Below, one piece after another: positions 34,197 to 43,449 of a stretch of DNA of 64,000 nucleotides (positions are counted from its first letter, which is position 1; every line of letters begins with the position of its first letter). The notes below the pieces were generated by a model. It searched no databases. It saw only the letters and a list, made by a program, of their open reading frames with translations, and was not told the origin of the DNA. The stretch spans positions 62,001 through 126,000 of the forward strand of contig JBMOMT010000074.1 of NCBI GenBank assembly GCA_049324835.1, in the 5' to 3' direction. The translations under genes were made by a program, and so were the position numbers. The DNA is from JBMOMT01 sp049324835. GTDB taxonomy: Bacteria; Chloroflexota; Anaerolineae; CAYNKW01.

Positions 34197-35768
34197 ATGA
34201 TCCCCAAATCTATTCGCTGGCGATTGCCGCTCAGTTATGCGGGCATTGCGTTGCTGGCTGCTCTGGCCCTGGGCGGCGTGCTGGTGATGGTGTTGCGCGG
34301 CTACTATGCCCAGCGCGAACGGGCCTACCTGCTCAACAACGCCCGCGCCATCGCCGAGACATTGATGCCCCTGCTGACCCAGCCTGACGTCACCCCTGAA
34401 GAACTACAGGCTCAGATCGAAAGCCTGGCCTTTCTCTCCCAGGCGCGGGTGCGCCTCTTGGATGCCGACCGCCGGGTGCTGGCCGATTCGGGGCCGTTTG
34501 ATCTCTTTCGGATTCGTATAACTCTCGGCTCACGCGGCTCCGACGCCGGTGCCGTCATCCGGCTTCTTGAAGAAGGGATTTCGCCTCTGGAAAGACAACC
34601 CCCTGTCGAAGGGGAAACGCGCGAGACGATTACCCCAGTCGCACCGCGGATCACCGAGCCCGCGTGGCCCGCTCTTCCTGCCCAGCGTGTGATCAACAGC
34701 GATTTTTTTGTCGTCGGAACGTTTCAGGGTTTCGATCTGAGCGGCGAGGCCGGTGCGGCGGCCGGCCGTCGATCCAACCAGGAGGTGAGCATCTCCCTCT
34801 ACCCCGAACCAGACCAGCTCCGCGCCATCGTGGTGCTTTCCGAGGGCCAGGCCTTCGGCAGCGAGATCGTGGGCAAGGTGGCCTGGGGCTGGGCCATCGC
34901 TGCTGCTGTCTCGGTGATTCTGGCAGCGGCAGCGGGATGGTTCATCAGCCGCAACATCAACGCGCCGCTGCTGAACCTGATGGCTGTGACAGCGCGTATG
35001 GCCGGCGGCGATCTGGCGGCCCGCGCCGATGTCGCCAGCCAGGACGAATTTGGGCTGCTGGCCCGTTCCTTTAACCAGATGGCCGGGCAGGTGGAGGAAA
35101 CCGTCGTCACGCTGCGCCGTTTCGTTTCTGATGCCGCCCACGAGATCCACACCCCGCTGACCGCACTGCGCACCAATCTGGAGCTGATCGCAGATAGCCA
35201 AGACTCCGGCTGGCAAACTTTTGTCGAGCGCGCCCAGGAACAGGCCCAACGGTTGGAGCAGTTGACGGATGGGCTGCTGGATCTCTCGCGCCTCGAGGCC
35301 GGGGCGGGCCTGGACGAGCGCGCGCCGCTGGACCTGGTCGCTCTGGTGTGGGAGCTGAACGAACGTTATGCCTCACAGGCCGAACAGGCCGGGCTTGACT
35401 TTGGCCTGATTTTGCCCAAAGGCCCGGCAGTCGTTGAGGGAGACAGGGTGCAACTGCAGCGAGCCTTTGGAAATCTACTCGACAACGCCATCAAGTTCAC
35501 GCCCGAAGGCGGCTCGGTCAGTGTGGGGGGGCGCGTGCAGGGTGGCCAAGTTGAGTTGTGGGTAGAGGACACCGGCATAGGCATTCCCGACGAGGACCTG
35601 CCGCAGCTTTTTTACCGCTTTCATCGGGGTCGTAACGCCGCCGCCTACCCCGGCAGCGGTCTGGGACTGGCTATCGTCAAAGCGGTCGTCGAAAGTCACG
35701 GTGGCGATGTTCAAGTGACCAGGACCGCACAGGAGACACGGTTCACCCTGCGGTTGCCCTTGTCGTAA
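34197..35768 (+). CDS. Sensor histidine kinase
   Basis: 523 residues. TM1 (about 12-36), an extracellular sensing region (about 37-220), TM2 (about 230-255), HAMP (ISRNINAPLLNLMAVTAR), HisKA with the phospho-His in SDAAHEIHTPLTALRTN, and HATPase_c with N box DNAIKFTPEGG, D box DTGIGI and G2 box GSGLGLAIV. AGGAGG precedes the ATG at 34197; the frame upstream is unconvincing. Probable partner of the response regulator at 29097. Confidence 0.93.
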   Translation: MIPKSIRWRLPLSYAGIALLAALALGGVLVMVLRGYYAQRERAYLLNNARAIAETLMPLLTQPDVTPEELQAQIESLAFLSQARVRLLDADRRVLADSGPFDLFRIRITLGSRGSDAGAVIRLLEEGISPLERQPPVEGETRETITPVAPRITEPAWPALPAQRVINSDFFVVGTFQGFDLSGEAGAAAGRRSNQEVSISLYPEPDQLRAIVVLSEGQAFGSEIVGKVAWGWAIAAAVSVILAAAAGWFISRNINAPLLNLMAVTARMAGGDLAARADVASQDEFGLLARSFNQMAGQVEETVVTLRRFVSDAAHEIHTPLTALRTNLELIADSQDSGWQTFVERAQEQAQRLEQLTDGLLDLSRLEAGAGLDERAPLDLVALVWELNERYASQAEQAGLDFGLILPKGPAVVEGDRVQLQRAFGNLLDNAIKFTPEGGSVSVGGRVQGGQVELWVEDTGIGIPDEDLPQLFYRFHRGRNAAAYPGSGLGLAIVKAVVESHGGDVQVTRTAQETRFTLRLPLS

Positions 35769-35824
35769 ACGCCTCCAAGGGCAGAATGAACCCGGCCGCT
35801 TGATTTTCAACCATCGAGTAACCA

Positions 35825-36949
35825 TCAAGCGTCAGGCTCTTGCAGCCAGCGGGTGATCTCGCCAGCCAGTCTGTGGCCGATCCCCGGCAGTTTCCGCAAG
35901 CCGGGCTCGCCCTGGGTGCGGTAGAGGTCAGCAAGGCTCTGCGGCCATTCGTCGACTGCCCAGGCGGCCTTGCGGTAAGCCCAGATGCGATAATCCTTCG
36001 CCTGCTCCAGTTCCAAATCGTAGGTTCTGAGAAACAGTCGCTCGGCGATCCGTTTGTTAATGGCCAGCGGCCCCGGCGCGACGTAACGCGGCAACCGATC
36101 CAACAGGCCATGCCGGGCGCACAACTCGCGGATCAGCAACCCCAGCCGGGCATTGTAGGCGCGCGGCGGGCCATAGTCTGGCTTGCTGCCCGCCTCCCAG
36201 CCGTACAACTCTTGCCAGCGCGCCTCCAGAGCCGGATCGTACCGCCGGGCAGCGGCCAGTGTCTGTTCGGCCTGAGCGCCATCCATCGTCAGGCCGCCGC
36301 CCAGGACAAACGATCCCCCATGATCCCTGACGGCGAGGATCGTATCCTCCAGATGGGCCGGGCTGTCGCCCACAAAGGGAAAGACGGGCATCAGAGAGGC
36401 CCCCACGCGGATGCCGGCCCCGGCCAGTTTTTCCATCGCCTGCAGGCGGCGTTTGACCCCCGGGCTGCGCGGCTCAAAGGCCCGCTTTAGAGCAGGCTCC
36501 ACGCTGCTGAGGCTAAAGGCCACACCGACCCAGCCCAGCCGGTTGATGTCGATCAGCAGATCCAGATCGCGGACGAGCAGCGGCGACCGTTCGTTGATGT
36601 ACACCGGAAAGCCCAGATCGCGCACCACTGCCAGCATGCCGCGCGACAGCCGGTAGCGGCTCTCGGCGGGCTGCTGCCAATCGCCAACCGAGATCACCTC
36701 GCGCTCCAGGCGGGGCAGCTCTTTTTGCAACAGCTCGACGGCGTTGATCTTGACCTGGATCAGGGTATCGAGCGTGGCCGGGTCGCGCCGCCCCAGGTAA
36801 CGACTGCCCCGCAGGTAACAGAATTCGCAGCCACTGCGGCAGCCGATGTAGGGGTGGGCCGTGTATTTGCCCCAGAACCAGGGGCCGTCCACGTGTTTGT
36901 GCACGTTGACGATCTTTTTGACGCGGTACTCCTGGTACTCGAGTGTCAT
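35825..36949 (-). CDS. SPL-family radical SAM protein with C-terminal HhH
   Basis: 374 residues. The [4Fe-4S]-SAM motif is C37-x3-C41-x2-C44 in GCRSGCEFCYL, the usual arrangement of the spore photoproduct lyase-like Rv2578c family; later strands include VFPFVGDSPAHLEDT. The C-terminal 30 residues (GLRKLPGIGHRLAGEITRW) form a helix-hairpin-helix DNA-binding motif, which is not a normal part of the family. The ATG at 36949 overlaps the AlkD-like gene by 4 bp. The DNA-repair role is inferred from the HhH and from its neighbour. Confidence 0.85.
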   Translation of the reverse strand: MTLEYQEYRVKKIVNVHKHVDGPWFWGKYTAHPYIGCRSGCEFCYLRGSRYLGRRDPATLDTLIQVKINAVELLQKELPRLEREVISVGDWQQPAESRYRLSRGMLAVVRDLGFPVYINERSPLLVRDLDLLIDINRLGWVGVAFSLSSVEPALKRAFEPRSPGVKRRLQAMEKLAGAGIRVGASLMPVFPFVGDSPAHLEDTILAVRDHGGSFVLGGGLTMDGAQAEQTLAAARRYDPALEARWQELYGWEAGSKPDYGPPRAYNARLGLLIRELCARHGLLDRLPRYVAPGPLAINKRIAERLFLRTYDLELEQAKDYRIWAYRKAAWAVDEWPQSLADLYRTQGEPGLRKLPGIGHRLAGEITRWLQEPDA

Positions 36950-37683
36950 CCGGCTGTCTCTCCGGTAGCGCGGGCGCGCTGCTCGGCGGAGAGAAAAGTC
37001 AGGGCTTTGTGTTTCATCACTGCCCGATGGCGGCGTCGGCGGTGGACGATCTGCTGCGCCAGCCAGTCGGCCACCAGGTCGGGATAGTGCTTGCCCAGCG
37101 TTTTCAGCCCCCAACCGATGCCCTTGACGGCGTCCACGTCCCACTCTTCAAAGAGCGGTTCCACAAAGGCCAACAGCGCCCCGGCCCGAGCCGCCGGCTG
37201 CTCTGCGCCCCGGGAACGTTTGGCCCAAAAGTGCACGGCCACACCCACGGCCCGGCGCACCCAGCGATTGGCATCGTCGCGCCAGGCGGCCAGCAGAGCC
37301 AACGACGGTTCAAAATCGCCGACGAGGGCCGGACCGGGCACACGCTCGCCCAGGATGTCGGCGCCATACCAGACATCGGCGGCGACGAGGAAATCGCGGC
37401 AGCGGGCAAAGGCTCCGGCCGGGTCACGATCCAGTTGCGCACCCAGGGCGCTGCCGATGACGACCCAGCCTCCCTCGGTCCTGCCCGCCGCGACCCGCTC
37501 CAAAAAGTCGTTGGCCGGTTCGAGGGGGCCGCCGCCGATGGCGCTTCCGATGTGGCCCAGCATGGCAAAGGGCGTTCGCCCGGCGAGGACGGGGGCCAGC
37601 AGCGCGTATGCCCTGACCGGCTGCCCGGCCTCGACAAGAGCAGCGATCCGTCCGCCCAATTCTCTGGCCTCACAGGTTTTCAT
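36946..37683 (-). CDS. DNA alkylation repair (AlkD-like) HEAT-repeat protein
   Basis: 245 residues. The HEAT-like helical repeats are best seen at WVRRAVGVAVHFWAKR and DVDAVKGIGWGLKTLGKHYPD, the latter being a region conserved in AlkD glycosylases. The catalytic Asp of AlkD (near the WxxD motif) cannot be assigned safely here. The ATG at 37683 is preferred to a GTG at 37689. It is coupled at both ends. Confidence 0.72.
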   Translation of the reverse strand: MKTCEARELGGRIAALVEAGQPVRAYALLAPVLAGRTPFAMLGHIGSAIGGGPLEPANDFLERVAAGRTEGGWVVIGSALGAQLDRDPAGAFARCRDFLVAADVWYGADILGERVPGPALVGDFEPSLALLAAWRDDANRWVRRAVGVAVHFWAKRSRGAEQPAARAGALLAFVEPLFEEWDVDAVKGIGWGLKTLGKHYPDLVADWLAQQIVHRRRRHRAVMKHKALTFLSAEQRARATGETAG

Positions 37684-38029
37684 AGTCACCGCTCTGGAAA
37701 TTCAGCACCTCGAAACGGCTGCCGGGATGTTGCGCCTCCAGTTGGTGGGCAACGGCGGCGCAATCGTCCGGCCAGCCCACGAACCAGCAATTGGCGAAAC
37801 GAGGAAACCATTCACCGATCATGTAATCGACCGTGGCCTGGGCCTGATGGTATTCAAAATGCCTGGCCGGATCGACTTGGTTGGGATAACTGCCGTTCAC
37901 CTGGTAATAGATCTCGGCCAGTTGCAGCCAGGCTGTTTTGGCGTCTATCTCTTTGGCCCGGTAGGCCGCCACGATCTCGTGAATACGCTCGACGGTGGAA
38001 CCGGCGAGCTGACTGACCCAGTAAGGCAT
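37670..38029 (-). CDS. Unknown protein beside homocysteine methyltransferase
   Basis: 119 residues. Not recognised. It is alpha/beta, with aromatic clusters (FEYHQAQATVDYMIGEWFPRF, WFVGWPDDCAAVAHQLEAQ). The ATG at 38029 lies 5 bp after the stop of the methyltransferase gene. A longer frame upstream runs inside that gene and is rejected. Tight spacing suggests a partner function. Confidence 0.6.
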   Translation of the reverse strand: MPYWVSQLAGSTVERIHEIVAAYRAKEIDAKTAWLQLAEIYYQVNGSYPNQVDPARHFEYHQAQATVDYMIGEWFPRFANCWFVGWPDDCAAVAHQLEAQHPGSRFEVLNFQSGDYENL

Positions 38030-38034
38030 GGCAT

Positions 38035-38910
38035 CTACCCCCTCACCGCCCGGACGATAGCGGCCACGTGCTCCGGCGTGCTGCCGCAGCAACCGCCCAC
38101 CACCTTGACCCCCATGTCGATGAAACGGCGGGTGAAATCGGCCATCTCTTGCGGCGTGGTATCGTAGACGGTTTGCATGTTCTCCAGGCGCGGCAGGCCG
38201 GCGTTGGGTTTGGCCACCAGCACCGCCTCCGGCGCGGCCTGACGCATCTCCTGGATGATGGCGACCATGTCTTCCAACGTTTTGCCGCAGTTGGCCCCCA
38301 CAGCCGCCGCTCCCATGTCCCAAAAAACTCTGGCTGCCTGGGCGGGTTTGACCCCCATCTGCGTCCGCCGGTGATGGTCGAAACTCATCGTGACCACCAC
38401 CGGCAGTCTGGTGGCCTTCATGGCTCCTTCGACGGCGGCTTTGGCCTCGTTCAGGTCGCTCATCGTTTCGATCCAGATCACATCGGCATCACCTTTGGCC
38501 AGCGCGGCGGCCTGGCGGGCAAAAGCTTCCACGGCGGTTTCGTAGGCCAGCGGGCCGAACGGCTGCATGAGTTTGCCGGTGGGGCCGATATCGCCGCCCA
38601 CGTAACGATCTTCACCCGCCGCGCGTCGAGCCAGCCGGGCCGCCTTACGATTGATCTCGGCGATCTGATCTACCAGGCCCGATACTTGGAGTTTGACCGG
38701 ACTGCCGCCAAAGGTGTTGGTCAGCACCAGTTCTGATCCGGCCTGCAAATAGGCCTGGTGCAGCGCCACGACTTTTTCCGGCGCTGTCAGGTTCCATTGC
38801 TCTGGCGGCACGCCGCCGGGCAGGCCGGCGGCCATCATCATGCTGCCGGTGGCGCCATCGGCCACGATGACGCCTGGGGCGCTCAATCGCTCTTGAAATG
38901 GCAGTCGCAT
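38035..38910 (-). CDS. Homocysteine S-methyltransferase family protein
   Basis: 291 residues. A TIM barrel with the zinc-thiolate ligands GANCG and GGCCGS near the end (Cys, then Cys-Cys), the N-terminal DGATGSM and LTNTFGGSP motifs. It is a stand-alone barrel with no cobalamin or activation domains, as in BHMT/BmtB-like enzymes that use methyl donors such as betaine, S-methylmethionine or a corrinoid protein. GGGAGGA precedes the ATG at 38910. Confidence 0.87.
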   Translation of the reverse strand: MRLPFQERLSAPGVIVADGATGSMMMAAGLPGGVPPEQWNLTAPEKVVALHQAYLQAGSELVLTNTFGGSPVKLQVSGLVDQIAEINRKAARLARRAAGEDRYVGGDIGPTGKLMQPFGPLAYETAVEAFARQAAALAKGDADVIWIETMSDLNEAKAAVEGAMKATRLPVVVTMSFDHHRRTQMGVKPAQAARVFWDMGAAAVGANCGKTLEDMVAIIQEMRQAAPEAVLVAKPNAGLPRLENMQTVYDTTPQEMADFTRRFIDMGVKVVGGCCGSTPEHVAAIVRAVRG

Positions 38911-38951
38911 CCTGAATTCTCCTCCCATGTCGCAAGCTGGTCTGGATGGCA

Positions 38952-39473
38952 CTAGACCGGTACGCTGATGTAGGTCTCGCCGTAGCGCGTTTCGGCGTGT
39001 ACATCCAGGCCCGATTTTTGGATGATGTGCAGCATGTGCACGTTCTCCGCCATCACCCAGGCGGTGAGCCGTTTGATGTTCATGCTGCGCGCCGTCTCGG
39101 CCAGCAGCTTGAGCATGTGGCTGCCCAGGCCCTGGTTCTGGAAATCATCACGCACAACGATGGCCGATTCGGCTTCTTCGGGGTTGGGGGCGCGGGCCAG
39201 GCGCGCCACGGCCACGATTTGTTCTGTGTCTTGTTCCTTTGTGGTGGCCACCAGCGCCGCCTGATGGGCCGGATCCAGATCGCTGAGTTGCTGTGCTTCA
39301 CGCTCGATCTCGGCCAGCGACACGTTGCGCCGCATCGAGTGGAAACGCAAACGACGCGTCGTGTCCGACATGTGGAAAAAGAGGTCCACCAACAATGGGG
39401 CGTCGTCGGGAGTGATGGCGCGAATGGCTATCTGTTTGCCGTCTCGGACGGTGAATAGAGTTGACCCTTCCAA
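38952..39473 (-). CDS. GNAT family acetyltransferase
   Basis: 173 residues. RAITPDDAPLLVDLFFHMS is a typical N-terminal strand-helix, and the acetyl-CoA loop is VVRDDFQNQGLGSHMLKLLAE (Q-x-x-G-x-G/A). Related to the GNAT domain of protein lysine acetyltransferases. TTG start with GGGAGG upstream; transcribed with the four genes after it. Confidence 0.85.
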   Translation of the reverse strand: MEGSTLFTVRDGKQIAIRAITPDDAPLLVDLFFHMSDTTRRLRFHSMRRNVSLAEIEREAQQLSDLDPAHQAALVATTKEQDTEQIVAVARLARAPNPEEAESAIVVRDDFQNQGLGSHMLKLLAETARSMNIKRLTAWVMAENVHMLHIIQKSGLDVHAETRYGETYISVPV

Positions 39474-39512
39474 GTGGCTACCTCCCTGTCTCTACACGGC
39501 TCACAAGGCCGG

Positions 39513-41549
39513 TTATGGAGCGTGTATCTCGATCCATGCCAGGGGCAGGCTGTCGCCGCCGCCCGACAGCGCAGGCCGTTCCAGTGAGGGCCATTCGTAC
39601 AGGCCCACCAGCAGTCGATAGCGGCCCGGCGTGACCTCTGGAGGGATATCGACCGTGAACCGGGTCAGAAATAACTCGTCCGGCTGCCAGTAGCGGCTGA
39701 ACACGCCGGGGCCGTCGGCCTGGGCAACGATGTTGCCGTTGCCGTCGACCAGGTGATGGAAGAAATGGTAACGCCTGGCGGGGGGGGCTTTGAAAACCTG
39801 CCACGTCAGGGTCAGGGCCAGTTGTTCACCGGGCCGGACATTTTCGCTCAGCCGGTAGTCCAACAGTCGCACGCCGTTGTCCCACTGGCCAATGATGCCC
39901 GCGCCGGCCAGATCGTCGGCGGGTGATGGTATCAGCTCGTAAAAGTGCCAGGCCTCGTCAAAAAGAGGGATGGTCCATTCGGGCAGGTGAACCGCGTGGG
40001 CTTCGTACCAGGCGCGGCTGGTCGCGGCGTCGGTGGCCACCAGGTACAGCCCACATTCGCGAGGCACGATGATCCCCTGGTTCAGGGCCACGTAGCGCAC
40101 CGGGCGGGGGGCCAGGAACTCGCTCACCTGGCCCAGTTCGGAGCTCTCGGCGTTGTAGCCGGCCGAGGCGATGACAAGATCACACTGCGGGTGAGCCGCG
40201 GCCCAATCGGTCAGCGTGTCGATGGCGCGCTGCACGTGCCAGATCTGTCGCTCGCCGGCGACGTTTTTGGCCACGAGTTGCAGGCCGCTATAATTGACGT
40301 AAAATTGCCAACCTGCCAGCGTCAGCAGCAGTGCTGTGGGCAGCCAGGCCAGGGGCATCCACAGCCTGTGCCGCGCGGCGGGCGACGTCTCGGCCCACGA
40401 GAGCGGCGCATCGGCTGCCAGGGCCATGAAAACGAACGGCAGGGGGTAGAGGTAAAGGAAATAGTAGGTTTGTAAATAGGCGGTGTGCCGCACGAAAAAC
40501 AACAGCGGCGCCACAAAAAGCGCCACGACGACGGTCAGGCCGATGCTTTGTGGGGTGAGGTGGCCTGAGTGAAACCCGGTGCGATGGCGGCACAGCCGCC
40601 AGCCAGCCACCATCAGGCCGGCCAGCAGCAGCCAGGGAACCGTGCCGGCCAGCCACTCACCCCAGGCGGCGGCCTGGCGCCACTGCGACCAGGCCTCACC
40701 CAGCGTTTGCCAGATGCCGTTGGCCTGGGTGAGTTCCACAGCCAGCGCCACCGGGGCCAGGTTGGTTTGAACCGTGCCCGACGTAGCCTGTCGAAAATCG
40801 GCCAGGTCCATGAAACCGGTTTCGATCTCGTAAACGATAAAGGGCGCAAACGTGAGGACGAAAAGAGCCGCGCCGGCGATCAGCGCCCGGATAGTCAGCC
40901 GGCGACGAAAGATCCAACCCAGGAGCGCCAGCGCCGGAACGAGCGCCAGTGAGGCCAGATGAAGCTGGATGGCAGCCGCCAGCCACAAAAAGGCCAGCAC
41001 CGTGGCCCGCCCGGTGTGCCGACCGGCAAAGGCAGCCAGCAGGCTGGCCAACAGCAGCGTGGAGAAGAGTGGGATCAGGGTGGGGTTCCAGATGAGGCGG
41101 GCATAATACACCGCCCAGGGGTTGACGGCATAGAGCAGAGTGGTCAGCAGGGCCACACGCTGGCCCAGAGCCGGACGCAGGACAAAAAAGGTCGCCGCGA
41201 CACTGGCCAGGTTGATCAACGCCACGAATCGCGCCACCCAGATCATGTCGCGCCGCAAAAAGAGGGGCACGGCCAGTAGATATTCCAGCAGCGGTGGGTT
41301 CATCAATCCCACCGACGATTTGTTGGCCGCCAACGGTAGTTTGCCCTGCGTGACCCAGCGTAGGGCGATGTTCAGCAGCACCGCCTGATCGCCGCCGCTG
41401 GGCGAGTGTTCCAGTCCCCAGAGTCGCAGGCAGGCGGCCACAACCAGAATTCCTGCCAGGGCGGTGGCAAGCCACAGCCTGGTGAGTGGGCTTGTGGCAG
41501 ATGGTTTTTCCGCTACGGATAGAACGGGCCGGGCAGTTTCTTTGTTCAT
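39513..41549 (-). CDS. Integral membrane glycosyltransferase (ArnT/GT39-like)
   Basis: 678 residues. About ten TM helices between residues 18 and 430, with the first loop holding SGGDQAVLLNIALRWV, i.e. the Asp expected for GT39 catalysis, and LMNPPLLEYLLAVP. A soluble C-terminal beta-domain (about 450-678) follows. It should transfer a polyprenyl-phosphate-linked sugar at the outer membrane face. GNAT lies 40 bp downstream. Confidence 0.8.
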   Translation of the reverse strand: MNKETARPVLSVAEKPSATSPLTRLWLATALAGILVVAACLRLWGLEHSPSGGDQAVLLNIALRWVTQGKLPLAANKSSVGLMNPPLLEYLLAVPLFLRRDMIWVARFVALINLASVAATFFVLRPALGQRVALLTTLLYAVNPWAVYYARLIWNPTLIPLFSTLLLASLLAAFAGRHTGRATVLAFLWLAAAIQLHLASLALVPALALLGWIFRRRLTIRALIAGAALFVLTFAPFIVYEIETGFMDLADFRQATSGTVQTNLAPVALAVELTQANGIWQTLGEAWSQWRQAAAWGEWLAGTVPWLLLAGLMVAGWRLCRHRTGFHSGHLTPQSIGLTVVVALFVAPLLFFVRHTAYLQTYYFLYLYPLPFVFMALAADAPLSWAETSPAARHRLWMPLAWLPTALLLTLAGWQFYVNYSGLQLVAKNVAGERQIWHVQRAIDTLTDWAAAHPQCDLVIASAGYNAESSELGQVSEFLAPRPVRYVALNQGIIVPRECGLYLVATDAATSRAWYEAHAVHLPEWTIPLFDEAWHFYELIPSPADDLAGAGIIGQWDNGVRLLDYRLSENVRPGEQLALTLTWQVFKAPPARRYHFFHHLVDGNGNIVAQADGPGVFSRYWQPDELFLTRFTVDIPPEVTPGRYRLLVGLYEWPSLERPALSGGGDSLPLAWIEIHAP

Positions 41550-41643
41550 CTCTTTGGGCGGTGACTGACTGAGTGGAGGGAATCGGCGTGCGAATTGTAC
41601 CTGGAATAGAGGGCCTTGTCAAGGCAGATGACGATGTTTGCAC

Positions 41644-41797
41644 GTGCATTTCACTTTGGGGGCGGGCGGGCTTTTATCCTCCCGCAGGTTTTCGGCGCGC
41701 ACGAGCCACTTTTCTCTGTTTGGCGACCCTGCTGGGGTGCCGCTCACCCTGGCCGAACCAGCGGTAAGATCGGCTACCCCAGAACTGAAATGCCCCC
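41644..41797 (+). repeat. MITE-like element copy 1
   Basis: About 154 bp ending in inverted GTGCATTTCA / TGAAATGCCC. Within it, TTTTATCCTCCCGCAGGTTT matches the reverse complement of the 49.2-kb copy (TTTTCATCCTCCCGCAGGTT). It carries no gene. Confidence 0.55.
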
Positions 41798-41802
41798 GAT
41801 GT

Positions 41803-41831
41803 TTGCAGGCAATGGGCTTTTGTAGTACAAT
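41803..41831 (+). promoter_or_regulatory. Promoter of pdtaS/pdtaR-like genes
   Basis: TTGCAG (41803-41808), 17 nt, TACAAT (41826-41831). It starts 6 bp after the end of the MITE-like element. Confidence 0.6.
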
Positions 41832-41907
41832 ACGGCGAATTCAGATCGGAACGGTCTGGTTAACGGCGGGCCGGTCGATCTATAGTTACCACGATAGCGA
41901 GGCTGGC

Positions 41908-43449
41908 ATGAGGCAACTTGTCGGCAGCCTCGGCGGTGAGCTGGTCATGGACGATGTGGTCTACCGGTGTGAGGGCCTTTCGGCGGGTGATATCGCGTTC
42001 TTGAGCCGCATTGAGCAGGGTATGCCCATTGTGGCAGACATCAGTCGCTCTGATGTGTTGCTTTACTGTCTGCGGGATGTCAAACATGCCACAGTGGTGG
42101 CCCAGGCGGCGCCTCATTCCGTTCATCCGATCTATCTGCGGCAGGTGATCGGCACGCAAGTCAGCCAGCAGGAAGAGCCTTTTGTTTTCCGGGCGTTGCT
42201 CAAAGGGCGCCGGCAGCGCGGCGATATGGGGTTGATTGCCGACCGCGCGCCGATTGTCCAGGAGGTGTTGCCGGTTCGTAACGAGCAGGGCCGCGTCATC
42301 GGCGCGCTCAGTTTCGAGACCAACCTTTTGGAGAAGGAGCGCCACCGTCGACGGAGCCGGGTGTTTCAACGGGCGGTGCGTCATCTGTGGGAGATGTTGC
42401 GGCGCGGGGAGCTTTCTCGCGCGGCGGTGCTGAGTCCCTTTGGCGAGCACGATGGCATCCTGGTGGTAGATGCCCAACAGCGCATCGCCTACGCCAGCAG
42501 CGTGGCCACCGGTCTCTATCGTCGTCTGGGGCGGCTGGATACGCTGACCGGCCGGCGACTGGCGCGCATCAGTCCTGCTGATGGTGATCTGGTGGCGCAC
42601 GCCATCGAAGATGGCTGTTGTGTGGAAAAAGATCTGGTCGATCGGGATCATGTCTGGCAGCGCAAGGCGCTGGTGTTGCACTTTCACGAGAGCCCGCTCT
42701 TTTCGATCCGTCGATGGTTGGGTGTGACGGATCGGGAACCGCGGTTGGCCGGGGTGCTTTTCCTGGTGCACGATGCCACCGAGAGCCGCCGCAAAGAGCG
42801 GGAGCTCAAGGTCAAGTCGGCCATGATTCAAGAGATCCACCACCGCGTCAAGAACAACCTGCAGGTTATCGCCGGTTTACTGCGCATTCAGGGGCGGCGG
42901 AGCAGCCACGAAGAGACGCGGCTGGCGCTTCAAGAGGCGGTGCAACGCATCTTGAGCGTGGCGGTGGTGCACGAGTTCCTGTCCGAAGCCGATGGCCGGG
43001 TGATCAACGTCCGGGAACTGGCACAGCGGATCGTTGTCCAGACCCAGCAGGGTATGCTCAGCCCGGAGCAAAACATCCGCTTGCGGCTGGAGGGGCCGAA
43101 CCTGTATTTGCCGGCGCAGCAGGCCACCACCTGTGCGCTGGTGGTCAACGAGTTGATCCAGAACGCTGTCGAGCACGCTTTTCGAGGGGCAAACGGCGGG
43201 ACGATCACCGTTCAACTGGGTGAGCAGGGTGATGTCGTCCAGATCCTCATCATCGACGATGGCCGGGGTTTGCCGGAAGGGTTCTCGCTGGGGGGTACCG
43301 ACAGCCTGGGATTGCAGATCGTGCGCACTCTGGTGCAGGACGATCTAAAGGGTGAATTTGAACTGCGAAACGGAGAGGGAACCAAAGCCATCATCCGTTT
43401 CCCCAGACAACCACTAGGAGGTGAGGCAAGTTGGAGCGAACAAGGATAA
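41908..43449 (+). CDS. PdtaS-like histidine kinase (HisKA_2/HWE type)
   Basis: 513 residues. An N-terminal GAF-like sensor (about 1-150, IADRAPIVQEVLPVRNEQG), a PAS domain (about 190-300) and HisKA_2 with the phospho-His in QEIHHRVKNNLQ, followed by ALVVNELIQNAVEHAF, then IDDGRGLPEGF and SLGLQIVRTLV. These match PdtaS of actinobacteria closely. The soluble kinase has no TM segment. The gene overlaps the response regulator by 19 bp. Confidence 0.88.
   Translation: MRQLVGSLGGELVMDDVVYRCEGLSAGDIAFLSRIEQGMPIVADISRSDVLLYCLRDVKHATVVAQAAPHSVHPIYLRQVIGTQVSQQEEPFVFRALLKGRRQRGDMGLIADRAPIVQEVLPVRNEQGRVIGALSFETNLLEKERHRRRSRVFQRAVRHLWEMLRRGELSRAAVLSPFGEHDGILVVDAQQRIAYASSVATGLYRRLGRLDTLTGRRLARISPADGDLVAHAIEDGCCVEKDLVDRDHVWQRKALVLHFHESPLFSIRRWLGVTDREPRLAGVLFLVHDATESRRKERELKVKSAMIQEIHHRVKNNLQVIAGLLRIQGRRSSHEETRLALQEAVQRILSVAVVHEFLSEADGRVINVRELAQRIVVQTQQGMLSPEQNIRLRLEGPNLYLPAQQATTCALVVNELIQNAVEHAFRGANGGTITVQLGEQGDVVQILIIDDGRGLPEGFSLGGTDSLGLQIVRTLVQDDLKGEFELRNGEGTKAIIRFPRQPLGGEASWSEQG

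Larger units (their letters stand above)
41550..41907. other. Intergenic region with a MITE-like repeat and a promoter
   Basis: 358 bp without a gene between divergent genes. It contains a repeat whose ends are GTGCATTTCA (41644-41653) and TGAAATGC (41786-41793), plus ATCCTCCCGCAGGTTTTCGG, shared with 49.2 kb, and a promoter for the PdtaS gene directly after it. Confidence 0.6.

Noticed and set aside
35825..37144. Longer start for the radical SAM gene
   Set aside because: The additional 65 codons lie inside the AlkD-like gene and have no family match; the overlapping ATG at 36949 fits coupling.
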